In this document: positions 6,260 through 13,198 of the stretch, in pieces
How the letters are laid out: each line of letters starts with the position of its first letter
How positions within the stretch are numbered: the stretch's first letter is position 1
Assembly: GCA_002499455.1 (NCBI GenBank)
Contig: DALN01000093.1
Coordinates: 21,710-37,549 of the forward strand
DNA length: 15,840 bases
Origin: Methanoculleus sp. UBA77
Lineage (GTDB): Archaea; Halobacteriota; Methanomicrobia; Methanomicrobiales; Methanoculleaceae
Direction of reading: 5' to 3'
Made by a program: the position numbers and the translations under genes
The notes under the pieces: generated by a model
What the model saw: the letters and a program-made list of their open reading frames with translations, nothing else
Told to the model about the DNA's origin: nothing
The model's database searches: none

Positions 6260-6275
6260 AATATGTTAACATATT
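6260..6275 (-). promoter_or_regulatory. 16-bp perfect palindrome over the ferredoxin TATA box
   Basis: AATATGTTAACATATT is a perfect palindrome 27-42 nt before the ferredoxin GTG, overlapping the minus-strand TATA-like AAAATATG. A second palindrome, AACGTACGTT (6247-6256), lies between it and the GGAGGAG. A dimeric regulator bound at either site would block TBP or polymerase, so both are operator candidates. AT-rich palindromes can arise by chance, but 16 perfect bases at this position in a GC-rich genome is notable. Confidence 0.4.
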
Positions 6276-6285
6276 TTAGATGGGC

Positions 6286-6326
6286 ATCAAAAATAAATTT
6301 CGCTTCGGCCGGAGCGGCCGGAAGCG
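6286..6326 (-). terminator. Strong terminator after dapB
   Basis: Read on the minus strand, a GC-rich hairpin (6326-6301; arms CGCTTCCGGCC and GGCCGAAGCG-type with one bulge and a 3-nt loop) starts 5 nt after the dapB stop and is followed by AAATTTATTTTT. Stem plus T-run is a good archaeal terminator and separates the dap operon from ferredoxin. Confidence 0.7.
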
Positions 6327-6330
6327 CAGT

Positions 6331-7089
6331 TCACAGTCCAAGGACTTCCTGCATGGAGTAGATGCGGGGCTCCCTGCCGGAGACCCACCGGGCGGCCCGG
6401 ACCGCACCCTGGGCAAAGACCGCCCGATCATAGGCGCGGTGGGATACCTCGATGCACTCGAAGTTCCCGGCAAAGAGGACGGAATGGTCGCCGACAATAT
6501 CCCCACCGCGGATGACGTGCATCCCGATCTCGTTCTTCCGCTCGGCCTCTCCCACGCGGCCGTAGACCTTCTCACGGTCTCCGAGTTCCTGGTCCAGGAT
6601 CTCAAGAATGGTCTTTGCCGTGCCGCTCGGCGCATCCTTCTTGTAGCGGTGGTGGGCCTCCGTGACCTCGATATCGTAATCGCCGAGCTGGCGGGCGGCC
6701 TCGCGCACGAGTTTCCAGAAGATGTTGACGCCGACCGAGAAGTTGCTCGAGATCACCGCAGGGACGTTCCCCTCGACGGCGACACGGATCGTCTCCCGCT
6801 GTTCGGGGGAGAATCCGGTCGTCCCGACAATGAGCGCCACGTTGTTCCTCGCTGCGGCCTTGATGTTCTCGACCGCGGCGGCTGCAACGGTGAAATCGAT
6901 GAGGACATCGGGCTTCTTCTCCTTGAGGAACTCATCGATTTTTGCCGCCGGGACCACCTCCTTCCCGAACAGCGTCCCCTCGCGTATGTCGATGCCTCCG
7001 ACGAGTTCCATGTCGGGAGCCTCGTTGACGATCCGACCGATATTGGTGCCCATGCGTCCCAGGGCGCCGGATACGGCTATCTTAATCAT
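6331..7089 (-). CDS. dapB: 4-hydroxy-tetrahydrodipicolinate reductase
   Basis: 252 residues. DapB reduces the product of DapA with NAD(P)H to tetrahydrodipicolinate in the diaminopimelate/lysine pathway. The N-terminal Rossmann motif is GALGRMG (residues 8-14); GTTGF near 89-93 lines the cofactor site; EAHHRYKKDAPSGTA (145-158) is the family signature, with catalytic His146 and Lys150. The length is slightly below the bacterial average and normal for the short archaeal form. The ATG overlaps the end of dapA by 8 bp, so translation is likely coupled. It is the last gene of the HD-thiN-S17e-dapA-dapB run and is followed by a terminator. Confidence 0.97.
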   Translation of the reverse strand: MIKIAVSGALGRMGTNIGRIVNEAPDMELVGGIDIREGTLFGKEVVPAAKIDEFLKEKKPDVLIDFTVAAAAVENIKAAARNNVALIVGTTGFSPEQRETIRVAVEGNVPAVISSNFSVGVNIFWKLVREAARQLGDYDIEVTEAHHRYKKDAPSGTAKTILEILDQELGDREKVYGRVGEAERKNEIGMHVIRGGDIVGDHSVLFAGNFECIEVSHRAYDRAVFAQGAVRAARWVSGREPRIYSMQEVLGL

Positions 7090-7957
7090 AGTTTCCCAGC
7101 ACCGTTCTCAGTTGTTCGATCTTCTGTCCGTCGAGCTCGTCGAGCGGCAGCCGGACGGGTCCTGCAGCCATCCCGATCAGTTCCACCGCCTTCTTCACGG
7201 GGATGGGATTCGTGTCGATGAACATCGCCCGCATGAGCGGAGCGAGCTTGTAGTGCAGGTCCCGTGCGCGGGCAAGGTCGCCGGCGCGGAAGGCTTCGTA
7301 CATCTGCACCATCCGGCCGGGATCGACGTTCGCAGCAACCGAGATGACGCCCGCGCCCCCGACAGCGAGGATCGGGAGCGTCATCGCATCGTCCCCGGAG
7401 ATCACGACGAAGTCCTCGTCCCGAGTCCCCTCGATGATACGGGAGATCTGGGTGATATCGCCGCTTGCCTCCTTGATCCCGACGATGTTCGGGTGCCGGG
7501 CGAGTTCGATGACCAGATCGGGCTGAAGGTTCTGCCCCGTCCTGCCGGGAACATTGTAGAGGACGACCGGGAGATCGAGATCCGCGAGTTTCGTGAAGTG
7601 CTTGACGAGCCCTGAACGGTTCGGTTTGTTGTAGTACGGGCTGATGACGAGAGCCCCGTCCGCGCCGGCGTCCTTTGCCGACCGGGTCAGGCGAACAGCC
7701 TCTTCGGTATTATTCGAACCGGTTCCTGCGAGCACAGGCACCCGCCCGTTGACGACCTCGACGGTCTCGCCGATCACCTGCTCATGCTCCTCGAACGTGA
7801 GCGTGGCGGACTCCCCGGTCGACCCGCAGGGCACGATCCCGTGGATTCCGCGTTGCAAAAGTGATTCGATGTTAGACCGTAATCCTTCGAGATCGAGACT
7901 CGACCCGGAGTCCCGGTGAAAAGGAGTAATGATTGCCGGAAGGATTCCCTCAAACAT
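7082..7957 (-). CDS. dapA: 4-hydroxy-tetrahydrodipicolinate synthase
   Basis: 291 residues, the standard length. DapA condenses pyruvate with aspartate semialdehyde (the Asd product) in the committing step to lysine. It is a class I aldolase-type TIM barrel: the Schiff-base lysine is Lys162 in GIKEASGD, the catalytic Tyr134 and the substrate-carboxylate Arg139 lie in LYNVPGRTG, and GSTGE (45-49) holds the Thr of the proton relay. The ISPYYNKP segment is also conserved. These features separate it from N-acetylneuraminate lyase, though other pyruvate-dependent aldolases share the fold; the adjacent dapB settles the role. The start lies 10 nt after the S17e stop. Confidence 0.97.
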   Translation of the reverse strand: MFEGILPAIITPFHRDSGSSLDLEGLRSNIESLLQRGIHGIVPCGSTGESATLTFEEHEQVIGETVEVVNGRVPVLAGTGSNNTEEAVRLTRSAKDAGADGALVISPYYNKPNRSGLVKHFTKLADLDLPVVLYNVPGRTGQNLQPDLVIELARHPNIVGIKEASGDITQISRIIEGTRDEDFVVISGDDAMTLPILAVGGAGVISVAANVDPGRMVQMYEAFRAGDLARARDLHYKLAPLMRAMFIDTNPIPVKKAVELIGMAAGPVRLPLDELDGQKIEQLRTVLGNYD

Positions 7958-7967
7958 ATAGTGAGGT

Positions 7968-8156
7968 TTAACGCTTCCTGGTATTTATCTTTCTTGAGAT
8001 GTATCCGGCAACCCTGTTCCGGACGTACTTGCTCCCGATGATGGCAACCTCAGAGACAGCATGTTTGTTCTCATCAAAGTCTCCGCTGAACCTCTCACGG
8101 TGCTTGACAAGGAGTTCTTCTCCGAGGTTCTTGATATATGACGGCTTTATTCCCAT
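7968..8156 (-). CDS. rps17e: 30S ribosomal protein S17e
   Basis: 62 residues, the usual size of the archaeal form, which is shorter than the eukaryotic one. It is a small-subunit protein found only in Archaea and Eukarya. The start MGIKPSYIKNLGEELLVKH and the block FDENKHAVSEV are strongly diagnostic; a basic tail (RKINTRKR) follows. The ATG at 8156 has GGGAAGG about 6 nt upstream. It sits 12 nt after the ThiN-domain gene and 10 nt before dapA, clearly inside an operon. Linkage of S17e with dapA/dapB is known in methanogens and may set lysine synthesis to growth rate. Confidence 0.97.
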   Translation of the reverse strand: MGIKPSYIKNLGEELLVKHRERFSGDFDENKHAVSEVAIIGSKYVRNRVAGYISRKINTRKR

Positions 8157-8168
8157 GTGGACCTTCCC

Positions 8169-8747
8169 TTATAATTGTGCATAGATTATGCGATTTGACA
8201 GTTTAAGAATATTATGTGCGACCATGACCGGATCTTCCCCAAGGACCCGGATCATCGGCTCAAGCCCCGCAGCTCCCCGGTCGTAGATGATGTCGGGGAC
8301 GCCTTCCCTGCAGCAGAAGGCGACACCCCAGTCCATCGTCTGAACTCCCGGCGGCTCTTTTGTTCGGTCAAAGGAGCAGACCTCAAAGAGGAGGTTGTCC
8401 AGTTCCGCAAGGATCGGTTCGGAGAAGCGGATGTTTGCCGCGCTCCGGATCCGCCGGTCAAAACGCATCGCCGTAAGGACGACCCGGGCTACGTGATCGC
8501 TTGCCCCGAACGCGAGTTCCCCGACGGGGTGGACCGTATCGCCGAGCCGGACGATCCTGCCGGGGACCCCTGCAACGTCCCCTGGCCCGCGCGCGTCGGG
8601 CAGGGCATAGACGATGTTCATCCCCGCCTCCGGGATGAGCCGCACGTCCATCCGTTCGACGATCAGCCCTACAGCCTGGCTCAGGCTCTCGATCACCCTC
8701 CCGCGTTCTTCCTCCGTCATACCCTCTATCCTCGAGGGCAGCGCCAT
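8169..8747 (-). CDS. Stand-alone ThiN-domain protein (thiamine-phosphate synthase type)
   Basis: 192 residues from ATG 8747, or 183 from ATG 8720. ThiN is the archaeal thiamine-phosphate synthase domain that joins the pyrimidine and thiazole halves of thiamine, found fused to ThiD or, in inactive form, to DNA-binding domains in ThiR repressors. Family features are the glycine-rich VPGRIVRLGD block, FGASDHVARVVLTAM around His85, IRSAANIRFSE, and the end YDRGAAGLEPMIRVLGEDP. It has neither a ThiD part nor a helix-turn-helix, so it is either a free-standing enzyme or a ligand-binding protein. Retention of the His in SDHVAR favours catalysis, by inference. The 8720 start has the better ribosome site (GAGG 9 nt before); 8747 lies 13 nt after the HD gene and keeps a natural-looking LPSRIEG lead-in. 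Confidence 0.82.
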   Translation of the reverse strand: MALPSRIEGMTEEERGRVIESLSQAVGLIVERMDVRLIPEAGMNIVYALPDARGPGDVAGVPGRIVRLGDTVHPVGELAFGASDHVARVVLTAMRFDRRIRSAANIRFSEPILAELDNLLFEVCSFDRTKEPPGVQTMDWGVAFCCREGVPDIIYDRGAAGLEPMIRVLGEDPVMVAHNILKLSNRIIYAQL

Positions 8748-8760
8748 ATATGGGTTGCGC

Positions 8761-9309
8761 TCAGGCCAGGCCGATATTGCCGCGAACCTCGCGGAGCCCC
8801 TCGATGGCAAGACCATAGAATGTATCGAGGTCCACAAGGGGCTCGATCAGCCGGATCCTATCCCTCTCGCACCCGGCGGCGAACGCCTTCTCCTTGAACT
8901 TCTTCTTCACCGTCCTGGGGGTGACCTCGTCGATCTTCCCGCCCTTGACGAGGGCGCAGGCGAGGATCAGGCCCGAGGCGCTGTCTGCGGCCTGGAGCGC
9001 GATCTCGACGGGCCGGTCGTAGTCCGAGAAGAGCATATGGTTGTGGCGCCTGACGATATCGGCAATCTCTTCGGAGACCCCGTTGTCGATGAGGATCCGG
9101 TAGCCCTCAAGCCCGTGCCGGTCCATATCCCCCGCGACGAGGTCGTAGTCGATGTCGTGCAGGAGGCCGATGATCTCCCAGGTATCAGCGTCCTCACCGA
9201 GGTGTTCCGCGACCTTTCTCATGATCCTCGCCGTGGCATGGCTGTGCACGATATGGGACGGCGATGCCACGTAGCGCCGGAGCAGGGCCAGTGCCTCGTC
9301 TCTCTCCAT
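8761..9309 (-). CDS. HD-domain metal-dependent phosphohydrolase (HDIG-like)
   Basis: 182 residues. The HD fold is seen as an N-terminal His (His22/His24), the metal-binding doublet His51-Asp52 in LLHDIDYD, a later RRHNH, and Asp109 in ALQAADSASG. HD proteins of this size hydrolyse phosphate esters, often of nucleotides, or act as small-molecule hydrolases; the substrate is not predictable here. The basic segment VKKKFKEKAFAAGC and a final helix close the protein. It is the first gene of the run leading to dapB: an AT-rich box (CTTAAT) lies about 30 nt before ATG 9309 and no ribosome site is visible, consistent with a leaderless start. It could supply nucleotide housekeeping to the operon, but no specific link is shown. 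Confidence 0.85.
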   Translation of the reverse strand: MERDEALALLRRYVASPSHIVHSHATARIMRKVAEHLGEDADTWEIIGLLHDIDYDLVAGDMDRHGLEGYRILIDNGVSEEIADIVRRHNHMLFSDYDRPVEIALQAADSASGLILACALVKGGKIDEVTPRTVKKKFKEKAFAAGCERDRIRLIEPLVDLDTFYGLAIEGLREVRGNIGLA

Positions 9310-9422
9310 GCAGGAGAAATTGCCCGGCCCGGAGCATTAAGCCTGCGGGTCCCCTCCACCGGCAGAGAGGGTGTCCCCCGCCCGGGGATAGAGATATACC
9401 TGCCCCTGCCCCACTTCTGTAC

Positions 9423-9605
9423 ATGAATCTACGGGTTCTTGAAGTGCTTGTCGCGTTCGGGTGTCTTGCACTGTTTATCGTGCTGCTGGTGATGCTGCCC
9501 TCGGTGCTGGTGGGAATGGAAGGGCTCGCATACGTCTTTGCGCTGATCGTCTTTATCGCCGTGCTCAGCACTGCGGGCTATATGGTCGATAAAATGACCG
9601 CCTAA
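9423..9605 (+). CDS. Small two-helix membrane protein, unknown function
   Basis: 60 residues, almost all hydrophobic: spans near residues 6-30 and 34-54, joined by the short GMEG turn, with a short charged tail (DKMTA). A TATA-like AGATATAC lies about 27-34 nt before ATG 9423, implying a leaderless message; the start is chosen on that and on the hydrophobic N-terminus. It stands alone on the plus strand, divergent from the HD gene and convergent with priL, and its TAA shares bases with the TAG of priL on the other strand. I know no family function. It resembles the small hairpin membrane proteins common in methanogens. Confidence 0.65.
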   Translation: MNLRVLEVLVAFGCLALFIVLLVMLPSVLVGMEGLAYVFALIVFIAVLSTAGYMVDKMTA

Positions 9606-10606
9606 CCCCGCTTCTTCTTTATGTTTTTCTTGAGGCGGTAGTAACTCAGGGGATGGTTGACCCGCTCGCAGGTGCTATCGCGGTTCACGCAGAGCCCGAA
9701 GGTGCGCATGGTGGCGCACGACGGCGGCGTATACTCGGTGCCGCCCCGGCCGGAGATGTGCTCCACCTGGTACATCGTCTTCTCCACGTCGAAGTCCGGC
9801 GCCCGGGCAAAGACCTCTGCAATCGCGGTGGTGTTCATGCCGACGGTGTGGAGAAACGACGTGATGGCGAACCTGCCCATATGCGTCAGGTTCGTTCCCT
9901 CGGTGACCGCCCTGATGAGCGCGTTGATGCAGGGCGGGAACGCCTCCTCCTTGATCTCACCGAACTGTTCGAGGACCTGCTGCTGCTGCAACGCCGCGAT
10001 CTCTTTTGTGACCGGGGCGAGGCGTTCGCAGATCCCCGAGGGGACCCGGAGCGGCATCTGGTCGACGAGGATGACCCGGATCCGCTCCCGGATCAGGTCG
10101 TCGATATCGCCCGGCTCAAGGTGCACCGTCCCCTGCCGCACGTCCCGGTTGACGAGCCGCCAGCGCCGGTCGCGCATATGGGTCACCAGTTCAACGTAAC
10201 TGATGACCGGGAGAGCAGCGGTCCCGGTATTGATCCCGATGCTCATGGCCACGAAACGGCGTATCTCAGGGTCTTCGGTCGCGAGAAAGAAGGATGCGCG
10301 CTCCGCTTCGTAACGCGCAAGGCGGTCGATGAGCGACCGGTCGCCGATACAGGAGACCAGCACCCGGGCTAACGCGTAACCGGCGATCTCGAACTCGGGC
10401 CTGATATTGCGTGCAGTTTCGTCCTGGAACTCCCTCTTGTGGGCAAGCGCAGCGATGACCCGTTCCTTCGCCCGTTCGAGCGCAAGAGCCCCGGGACTGC
10501 CGGAGAGGAATTCTTCGAGCGACTCCACGTGCCGGCGGGCCAGCTCCTGGGACTCTTTTAAAAAGGGGTATTTAGGGAGTACTTTCTGGTCAAGTACAAT
10601 ATCCAT
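9602..10606 (-). CDS. priL: DNA primase large subunit PriL
   Basis: 334 residues, typical for PriL. With the catalytic subunit PriS it forms the archaeal/eukaryotic primase that makes replication primers; PriL holds a [4Fe-4S] cluster and positions the initiating nucleotide. The four cluster cysteines are Cys226 (FPPCI), Cys297 (PPSCATM), Cys306 (FGLC) and Cys313 (DSTCE), and GRFAITSFLHTVGM between the first two is the conserved helical segment. The N-terminal two-thirds is the helical domain that contacts PriS. The very basic end (KKNIKKKRG) is usual. The ATG at 10606 overlaps the pcna stop as TGATG; the TTG one codon before is not needed. priS is not in the window. Confidence 0.95.
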   Translation of the reverse strand: MDIVLDQKVLPKYPFLKESQELARRHVESLEEFLSGSPGALALERAKERVIAALAHKREFQDETARNIRPEFEIAGYALARVLVSCIGDRSLIDRLARYEAERASFFLATEDPEIRRFVAMSIGINTGTAALPVISYVELVTHMRDRRWRLVNRDVRQGTVHLEPGDIDDLIRERIRVILVDQMPLRVPSGICERLAPVTKEIAALQQQQVLEQFGEIKEEAFPPCINALIRAVTEGTNLTHMGRFAITSFLHTVGMNTTAIAEVFARAPDFDVEKTMYQVEHISGRGGTEYTPPSCATMRTFGLCVNRDSTCERVNHPLSYYRLKKNIKKKRG

Positions 10607-11349
10607 CAATCGGCCTCGATCCGAGGAGCAAGGAGGTACTCGACGTGGCCGTTGCCGTCAGCAATGTCAAAGGCAAACCGTACCGGGTGGTCGATGCCGA
10701 GGTAGACCTCCACCTTCTCTGCGCGTGCCATGACCCGGCCCATGTCCTTCAAGTAATCGAGCGAGAAGAGCGATCGGGCTCTGACGGGGTTTAAGGCGAC
10801 AAGTTCGTCCTCACCGAGCGCGAGCTTGATGTGGTCGGTGTCTCCCTCCGCTTCCATGTAGAAGGTCATGGCGTCGGGGTCGATACCGAGCGCAATCTTG
10901 TCGGAGATGACGGCGGCCGCCTTGATGGCGCTGTTCAGCGCGTCGCCGGCGATGACCGCTTTCCCGGGGAGTTCGATGCCCGGCGGGTTCGGGTCTTTCC
11001 GGATGGTGTTGACGTCAAGGAGCGTGACCGAGTAGCGGTAGCCGCCGAAACTCAGTTCCAGTTTCCGGTCTTCGTCGAGCAGGCTCAACGTCAGCGCGTC
11101 GCCCTTCCCCATCATGCCGAGGATGTTCTTCATCTTCGCGATATCCAGGCCCAGTTCTCCGGTTGTCGCCGAAAAGGAGCTGAACGCCGTGCTCCGGAGT
11201 TCCAGGGAGACCATGGCCACGTTTGCGGTATCGACGGCACGTGTCCGGATCAGGTCTTCGGCCGTGTGCAGGCGGCACTCCGTCACCAGTGCGGCGATCG
11301 CGTCTATGGATTCCCGAAATATATCTGCATCAATCGTTGCCTTTAACAT
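10606..11349 (-). CDS. pcn: DNA polymerase sliding clamp PCNA
   Basis: 247 residues, the normal length of archaeal PCNA. The homotrimeric ring encircles DNA and tethers polymerase, FEN1, ligase and other PIP-box proteins. The family start MLKATIDADIFRESIDAI, the central interdomain region with DKIALGIDPDAMTFYMEA, and the C-terminal YLLAPRIEAD that receives partner peptides are all present, as two similar half-domains. The ATG at 11349 is preferred over the longer frame to 11391, because homologues begin MLKA/MFKA and GGGGTC lies 6 nt upstream. It is the first gene of a two-gene operon with priL, joined by a TGATG overlap. An inverted repeat next to its TATA box may control it. Confidence 0.97.
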   Translation of the reverse strand: MLKATIDADIFRESIDAIAALVTECRLHTAEDLIRTRAVDTANVAMVSLELRSTAFSSFSATTGELGLDIAKMKNILGMMGKGDALTLSLLDEDRKLELSFGGYRYSVTLLDVNTIRKDPNPPGIELPGKAVIAGDALNSAIKAAAVISDKIALGIDPDAMTFYMEAEGDTDHIKLALGEDELVALNPVRARSLFSLDYLKDMGRVMARAEKVEVYLGIDHPVRFAFDIADGNGHVEYLLAPRIEAD

Positions 11350-11376
11350 TGTGACCCCTATTAAGCTCTCGTTGAA

Positions 11377-11406
11377 AGTATATAATCGCACTATTCATTA
11401 TAGTGC
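11377..11406 (-). promoter_or_regulatory. pcna promoter with adjacent 19-bp inverted repeat
   Basis: On the minus strand ATTATATAC (about 11377-11385) is a good TATA box 28-36 nt before the pcna ATG. Immediately upstream, GCACTAT (11388-11394) and ATAGTGC (11400-11406) form a perfect inverted repeat with a 5-nt spacer, covering the BRE position. A dimeric regulator binding there could repress, or recruit TFB. The TATA call is firm in position; the operator role is inferred. Confidence 0.5.
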
Positions 11407-11620
11407 TTTACGATATGCCTCAATCGTGCGCCGCATTGCAGGATGGGGAGCACCACGTACATAAGTACAGGATCAGGCAGGCCCTCCACGGCCATGTACA
11501 CCCGCGGATGGTGTATACTATACATTCAAGGTTGAATGCATCAAATTGTATATGTGATCTCCTGATCACGGCTGATGACGAGCAACCGCCTGTCAGCCTC
11601 AAGCGGAGGAGAATCTCGCA
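11407..11620 (+). promoter_or_regulatory. rlmE-moaA upstream region: candidate TATA boxes and ribosome site
   Basis: The 271-nt gap between pcna and rlmE holds no convincing ORF. AT-rich candidates on the plus strand are GTGTATACTATACAT (about 11511-11525) and AAATTGTATATGTG (about 11541-11554), the latter followed by a leader of about 50 nt that ends in GGAGGAG (11605-11611), 9 nt before the rlmE ATG. TGATGA near 11573 resembles a box C, but I find no box D or kink-turn partner, so I do not call a C/D RNA. Confidence 0.4.
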
Positions 11621-12232
11621 ATGGGCTCCCAATGGACAAAGGACAGCGTCTATAGAAAGGCGATGAAGGCAGGGTACCGGGCTCGGGCCGCCTACAAACT
11701 GCTGGAGATCCAGCAGAAGAACGGGATCATCAGGACCGATGACAACGTCGTCGACCTCGGGGCGGCGCCGGGCAGCTGGCTGCAGGTGCTCCGCGACCTG
11801 ACCGACGGGAAGGTTATCGGTGTGGATCTCAACCCGATTGCGCCGATGGAAGGCGTCACCACCATCGTCGGGGACTTCACCGATCCGCTCGTCCAGGAAC
11901 GCATCCGCGAGGAGGCCGGAGGAGTCGTCAACGTCGTCGTCTCCGACGCCTCACCGAAGCTCTCCGGCCAGAAGAGTTACGACCAGGCCCGGGCGATCGG
12001 GCTTGGCGAGGAAGCCCTGGCGTTTGCCTGCACGGTCTTGAAGCCCGGCGGCAACATGGTGATCAAGTCGTTCCAGGGTGAGCTCTTCGGGGAGCTCCTG
12101 GCCGAGGTGCGCAAGCACTTCTACTCCGTCCGGGGCTACCGGACGAAGGCGTCCCGGCGAGGAAGCGCCGAGACCTACATTATTGCAAAGAACTTCAAGG
12201 GAAACTGCGATGGTGCTGAAGGACCCCTATAA
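11621..12232 (+). CDS. rlmE: 23S rRNA (uridine-2'-O-)-methyltransferase RlmE (RrmJ/FtsJ)
   Basis: 203 residues, close to the 209 of E. coli RlmE. It transfers a methyl group from SAM to the 2'-hydroxyl of a uridine in the A-loop of 23S rRNA. The SAM-binding motif is VVDLGAAPGSW (43-53), with acidic GVDL (67-70). The K-D-K-E catalytic tetrad is complete: Lys26 (RAAYKL), Asp109 (VVSDASP), Lys149 (MVIKSFQG) and Glu184 (SAETYIIA). The start MGSQWTKDSVYRKAM is typical of the archaeal members, which lack the extra TRAM domain found in some. GGAGGAG lies 9 nt before the ATG. It overlaps moaA by 23 nt, so the two are co-transcribed. Confidence 0.96.
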   Translation: MGSQWTKDSVYRKAMKAGYRARAAYKLLEIQQKNGIIRTDDNVVDLGAAPGSWLQVLRDLTDGKVIGVDLNPIAPMEGVTTIVGDFTDPLVQERIREEAGGVVNVVVSDASPKLSGQKSYDQARAIGLGEEALAFACTVLKPGGNMVIKSFQGELFGELLAEVRKHFYSVRGYRTKASRRGSAETYIIAKNFKGNCDGAEGPL

Positions 12233-13088
12233 CCGGACCGTAACCAACCTCCGGATAAGCCTGACCTCACGGTGCAACCTGCGGTGCATCTACTGCCACG
12301 CCGAGGGCGAGGTGAGCCCGAAGGAGCAGATGAGCGCCGAGGATATCGCCGAGCTGATGCAGGTGGGCGTGCGGTTCGGCATAAAGAACATAAAGTTCAC
12401 CGGCGGGGAGCCCCTCCTCCGCCACGATCTTCTTGATATCATCCGTTCCGTGCCGCCGGGGATCGAGTCCTCCCTGACGACGAACGGGACGCTCCTTGCC
12501 CCGATGGCTGCGGCGCTCAAAGAAGCCGGGCTTGCCCGGGTGAACGTCAGCCTCGATACCCTCCGGCCCGAACGCTACAAGGCCATCGCGGGGAAAGATC
12601 TCCTCGCTAACGTCCTCGCGGGGATCGACGCCGCGATCGAGGTTGGCCTGACCCCGGTCAAGCTGAATATGGTGCTCCTTGAGGGCATCAACGAGGATGA
12701 GGTCGATGACTTCATGGCGTTTGTACGGAGCAAGAAGGACGTCATCCTGCAGGTCATCGAGCTGATGGAGTTCAACGAGTGCAAGTTCCACGGGGACGTG
12801 GACAGCGTCGAGCAGGAACTCAACGAGCGGGCGACCCGGGTTGTCACCCGCAGGATGCACCACCGGAGGAAGTACTGCCTCGACGGTGCCGAGGTCGAGG
12901 TGGTCCGGCCCCTCCACAATACGGAGTTCTGCGCATACTGCAACCGCCTGCGCGTGACTTCGGACGGAAAACTCAAGCCCTGCCTCCTCCGGAGCGACAA
13001 CCTGGTCGATATCAGGGGCAAGCACGGCGCGGAACTCGAAGAGGCGTTCCGCGAGGCCGTCGGCAGGCGCAAGCCGTTCTTTACGTAG
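12210..13088 (+). CDS. moaA: GTP 3',8-cyclase MoaA (molybdenum cofactor synthesis, radical SAM)
   Basis: 292 residues. MoaA uses SAM and two [4Fe-4S] clusters to convert GTP to 3',8-cyclo-GTP, the first step to molybdopterin, needed in methanogens by tungsten/molybdenum formylmethanofuran and formate dehydrogenases. The radical-SAM cluster cysteines are 22, 26 and 29 (C-x3-C-x2-C); FTGGEPLLR (63-71) binds SAM; the second, substrate-side cluster has Cys241, 244 and 258 (C-x2-C-x13-C), followed by the usual LLR. The protein is shorter than bacterial MoaA (about 330) and lacks the C-terminal GG, which I believe is normal for archaeal forms. The ATG at 12210 lies inside rlmE with AAGGGA upstream; a longer open frame from 12078 is only the rlmE shadow. 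No other moa or mob gene is in view. Confidence 0.96.
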   Translation: MVLKDPYNRTVTNLRISLTSRCNLRCIYCHAEGEVSPKEQMSAEDIAELMQVGVRFGIKNIKFTGGEPLLRHDLLDIIRSVPPGIESSLTTNGTLLAPMAAALKEAGLARVNVSLDTLRPERYKAIAGKDLLANVLAGIDAAIEVGLTPVKLNMVLLEGINEDEVDDFMAFVRSKKDVILQVIELMEFNECKFHGDVDSVEQELNERATRVVTRRMHHRRKYCLDGAEVEVVRPLHNTEFCAYCNRLRVTSDGKLKPCLLRSDNLVDIRGKHGAELEEAFREAVGRRKPFFT

Positions 13089-13095
13089 CGACGCG

Positions 13096-13198
13096 TGCCC
13101 CGAAGGGGCAGGCGGAGCTCGAGAAAACGCGAAGCGTTTTCGAGGGCGATGTTCAGCCCCGCAGGGCTGAACGGAGTTTGAGCGCCACCGAACGCAAA
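13096..13198 (+). repeat. Palindrome cluster with constant linkers, forward copy
   Basis: Four stem-loops follow each other at short intervals: TGCCCC-GAA-GGGGCA (13096-13110); GAAAACGC-GAA-GCGTTTTC (13123-13141) inside a CTC/GAG clamp with a 2-nt bulge (13118-13144); GTTCAGCCC-CGCA-GGGCTGAAC (13151-13172); and a weaker TTTG...CAAA stem (13177-13198). The linkers alternate: GGCGGAG, GGCGATG, CGGAG, GGCGATG. The first stem begins 8 nt after the moaA stop, so it may also act as that gene's 3' structure. The pattern resembles REP-type intergenic repeats but is of no family I can name. Confidence 0.7.

Noticed and set aside
6280..7221. A 313-codon plus-strand ORF opposite dapB
   Set aside because: DapB on the other strand is complete with all its motifs; the opposite frame has no recognisable domain.
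8214..9426. Overlapping plus-strand ORFs of 227 and 270 codons
   Set aside because: They are opposite the ThiN-domain and HD genes, both well supported; only the last part, from ATG 9423 in another frame, is a real small gene.
11570..11615. Possible C/D box RNA (TGATGA near 11573) in the rlmE leader
   Set aside because: No box D at a suitable distance and no terminal stem.
12078..12209. Extended N-terminus for moaA
   Set aside because: This is another frame of rlmE; MoaA homologues begin at about the DPYNRTVTNLRIS block, matching ATG 12210.
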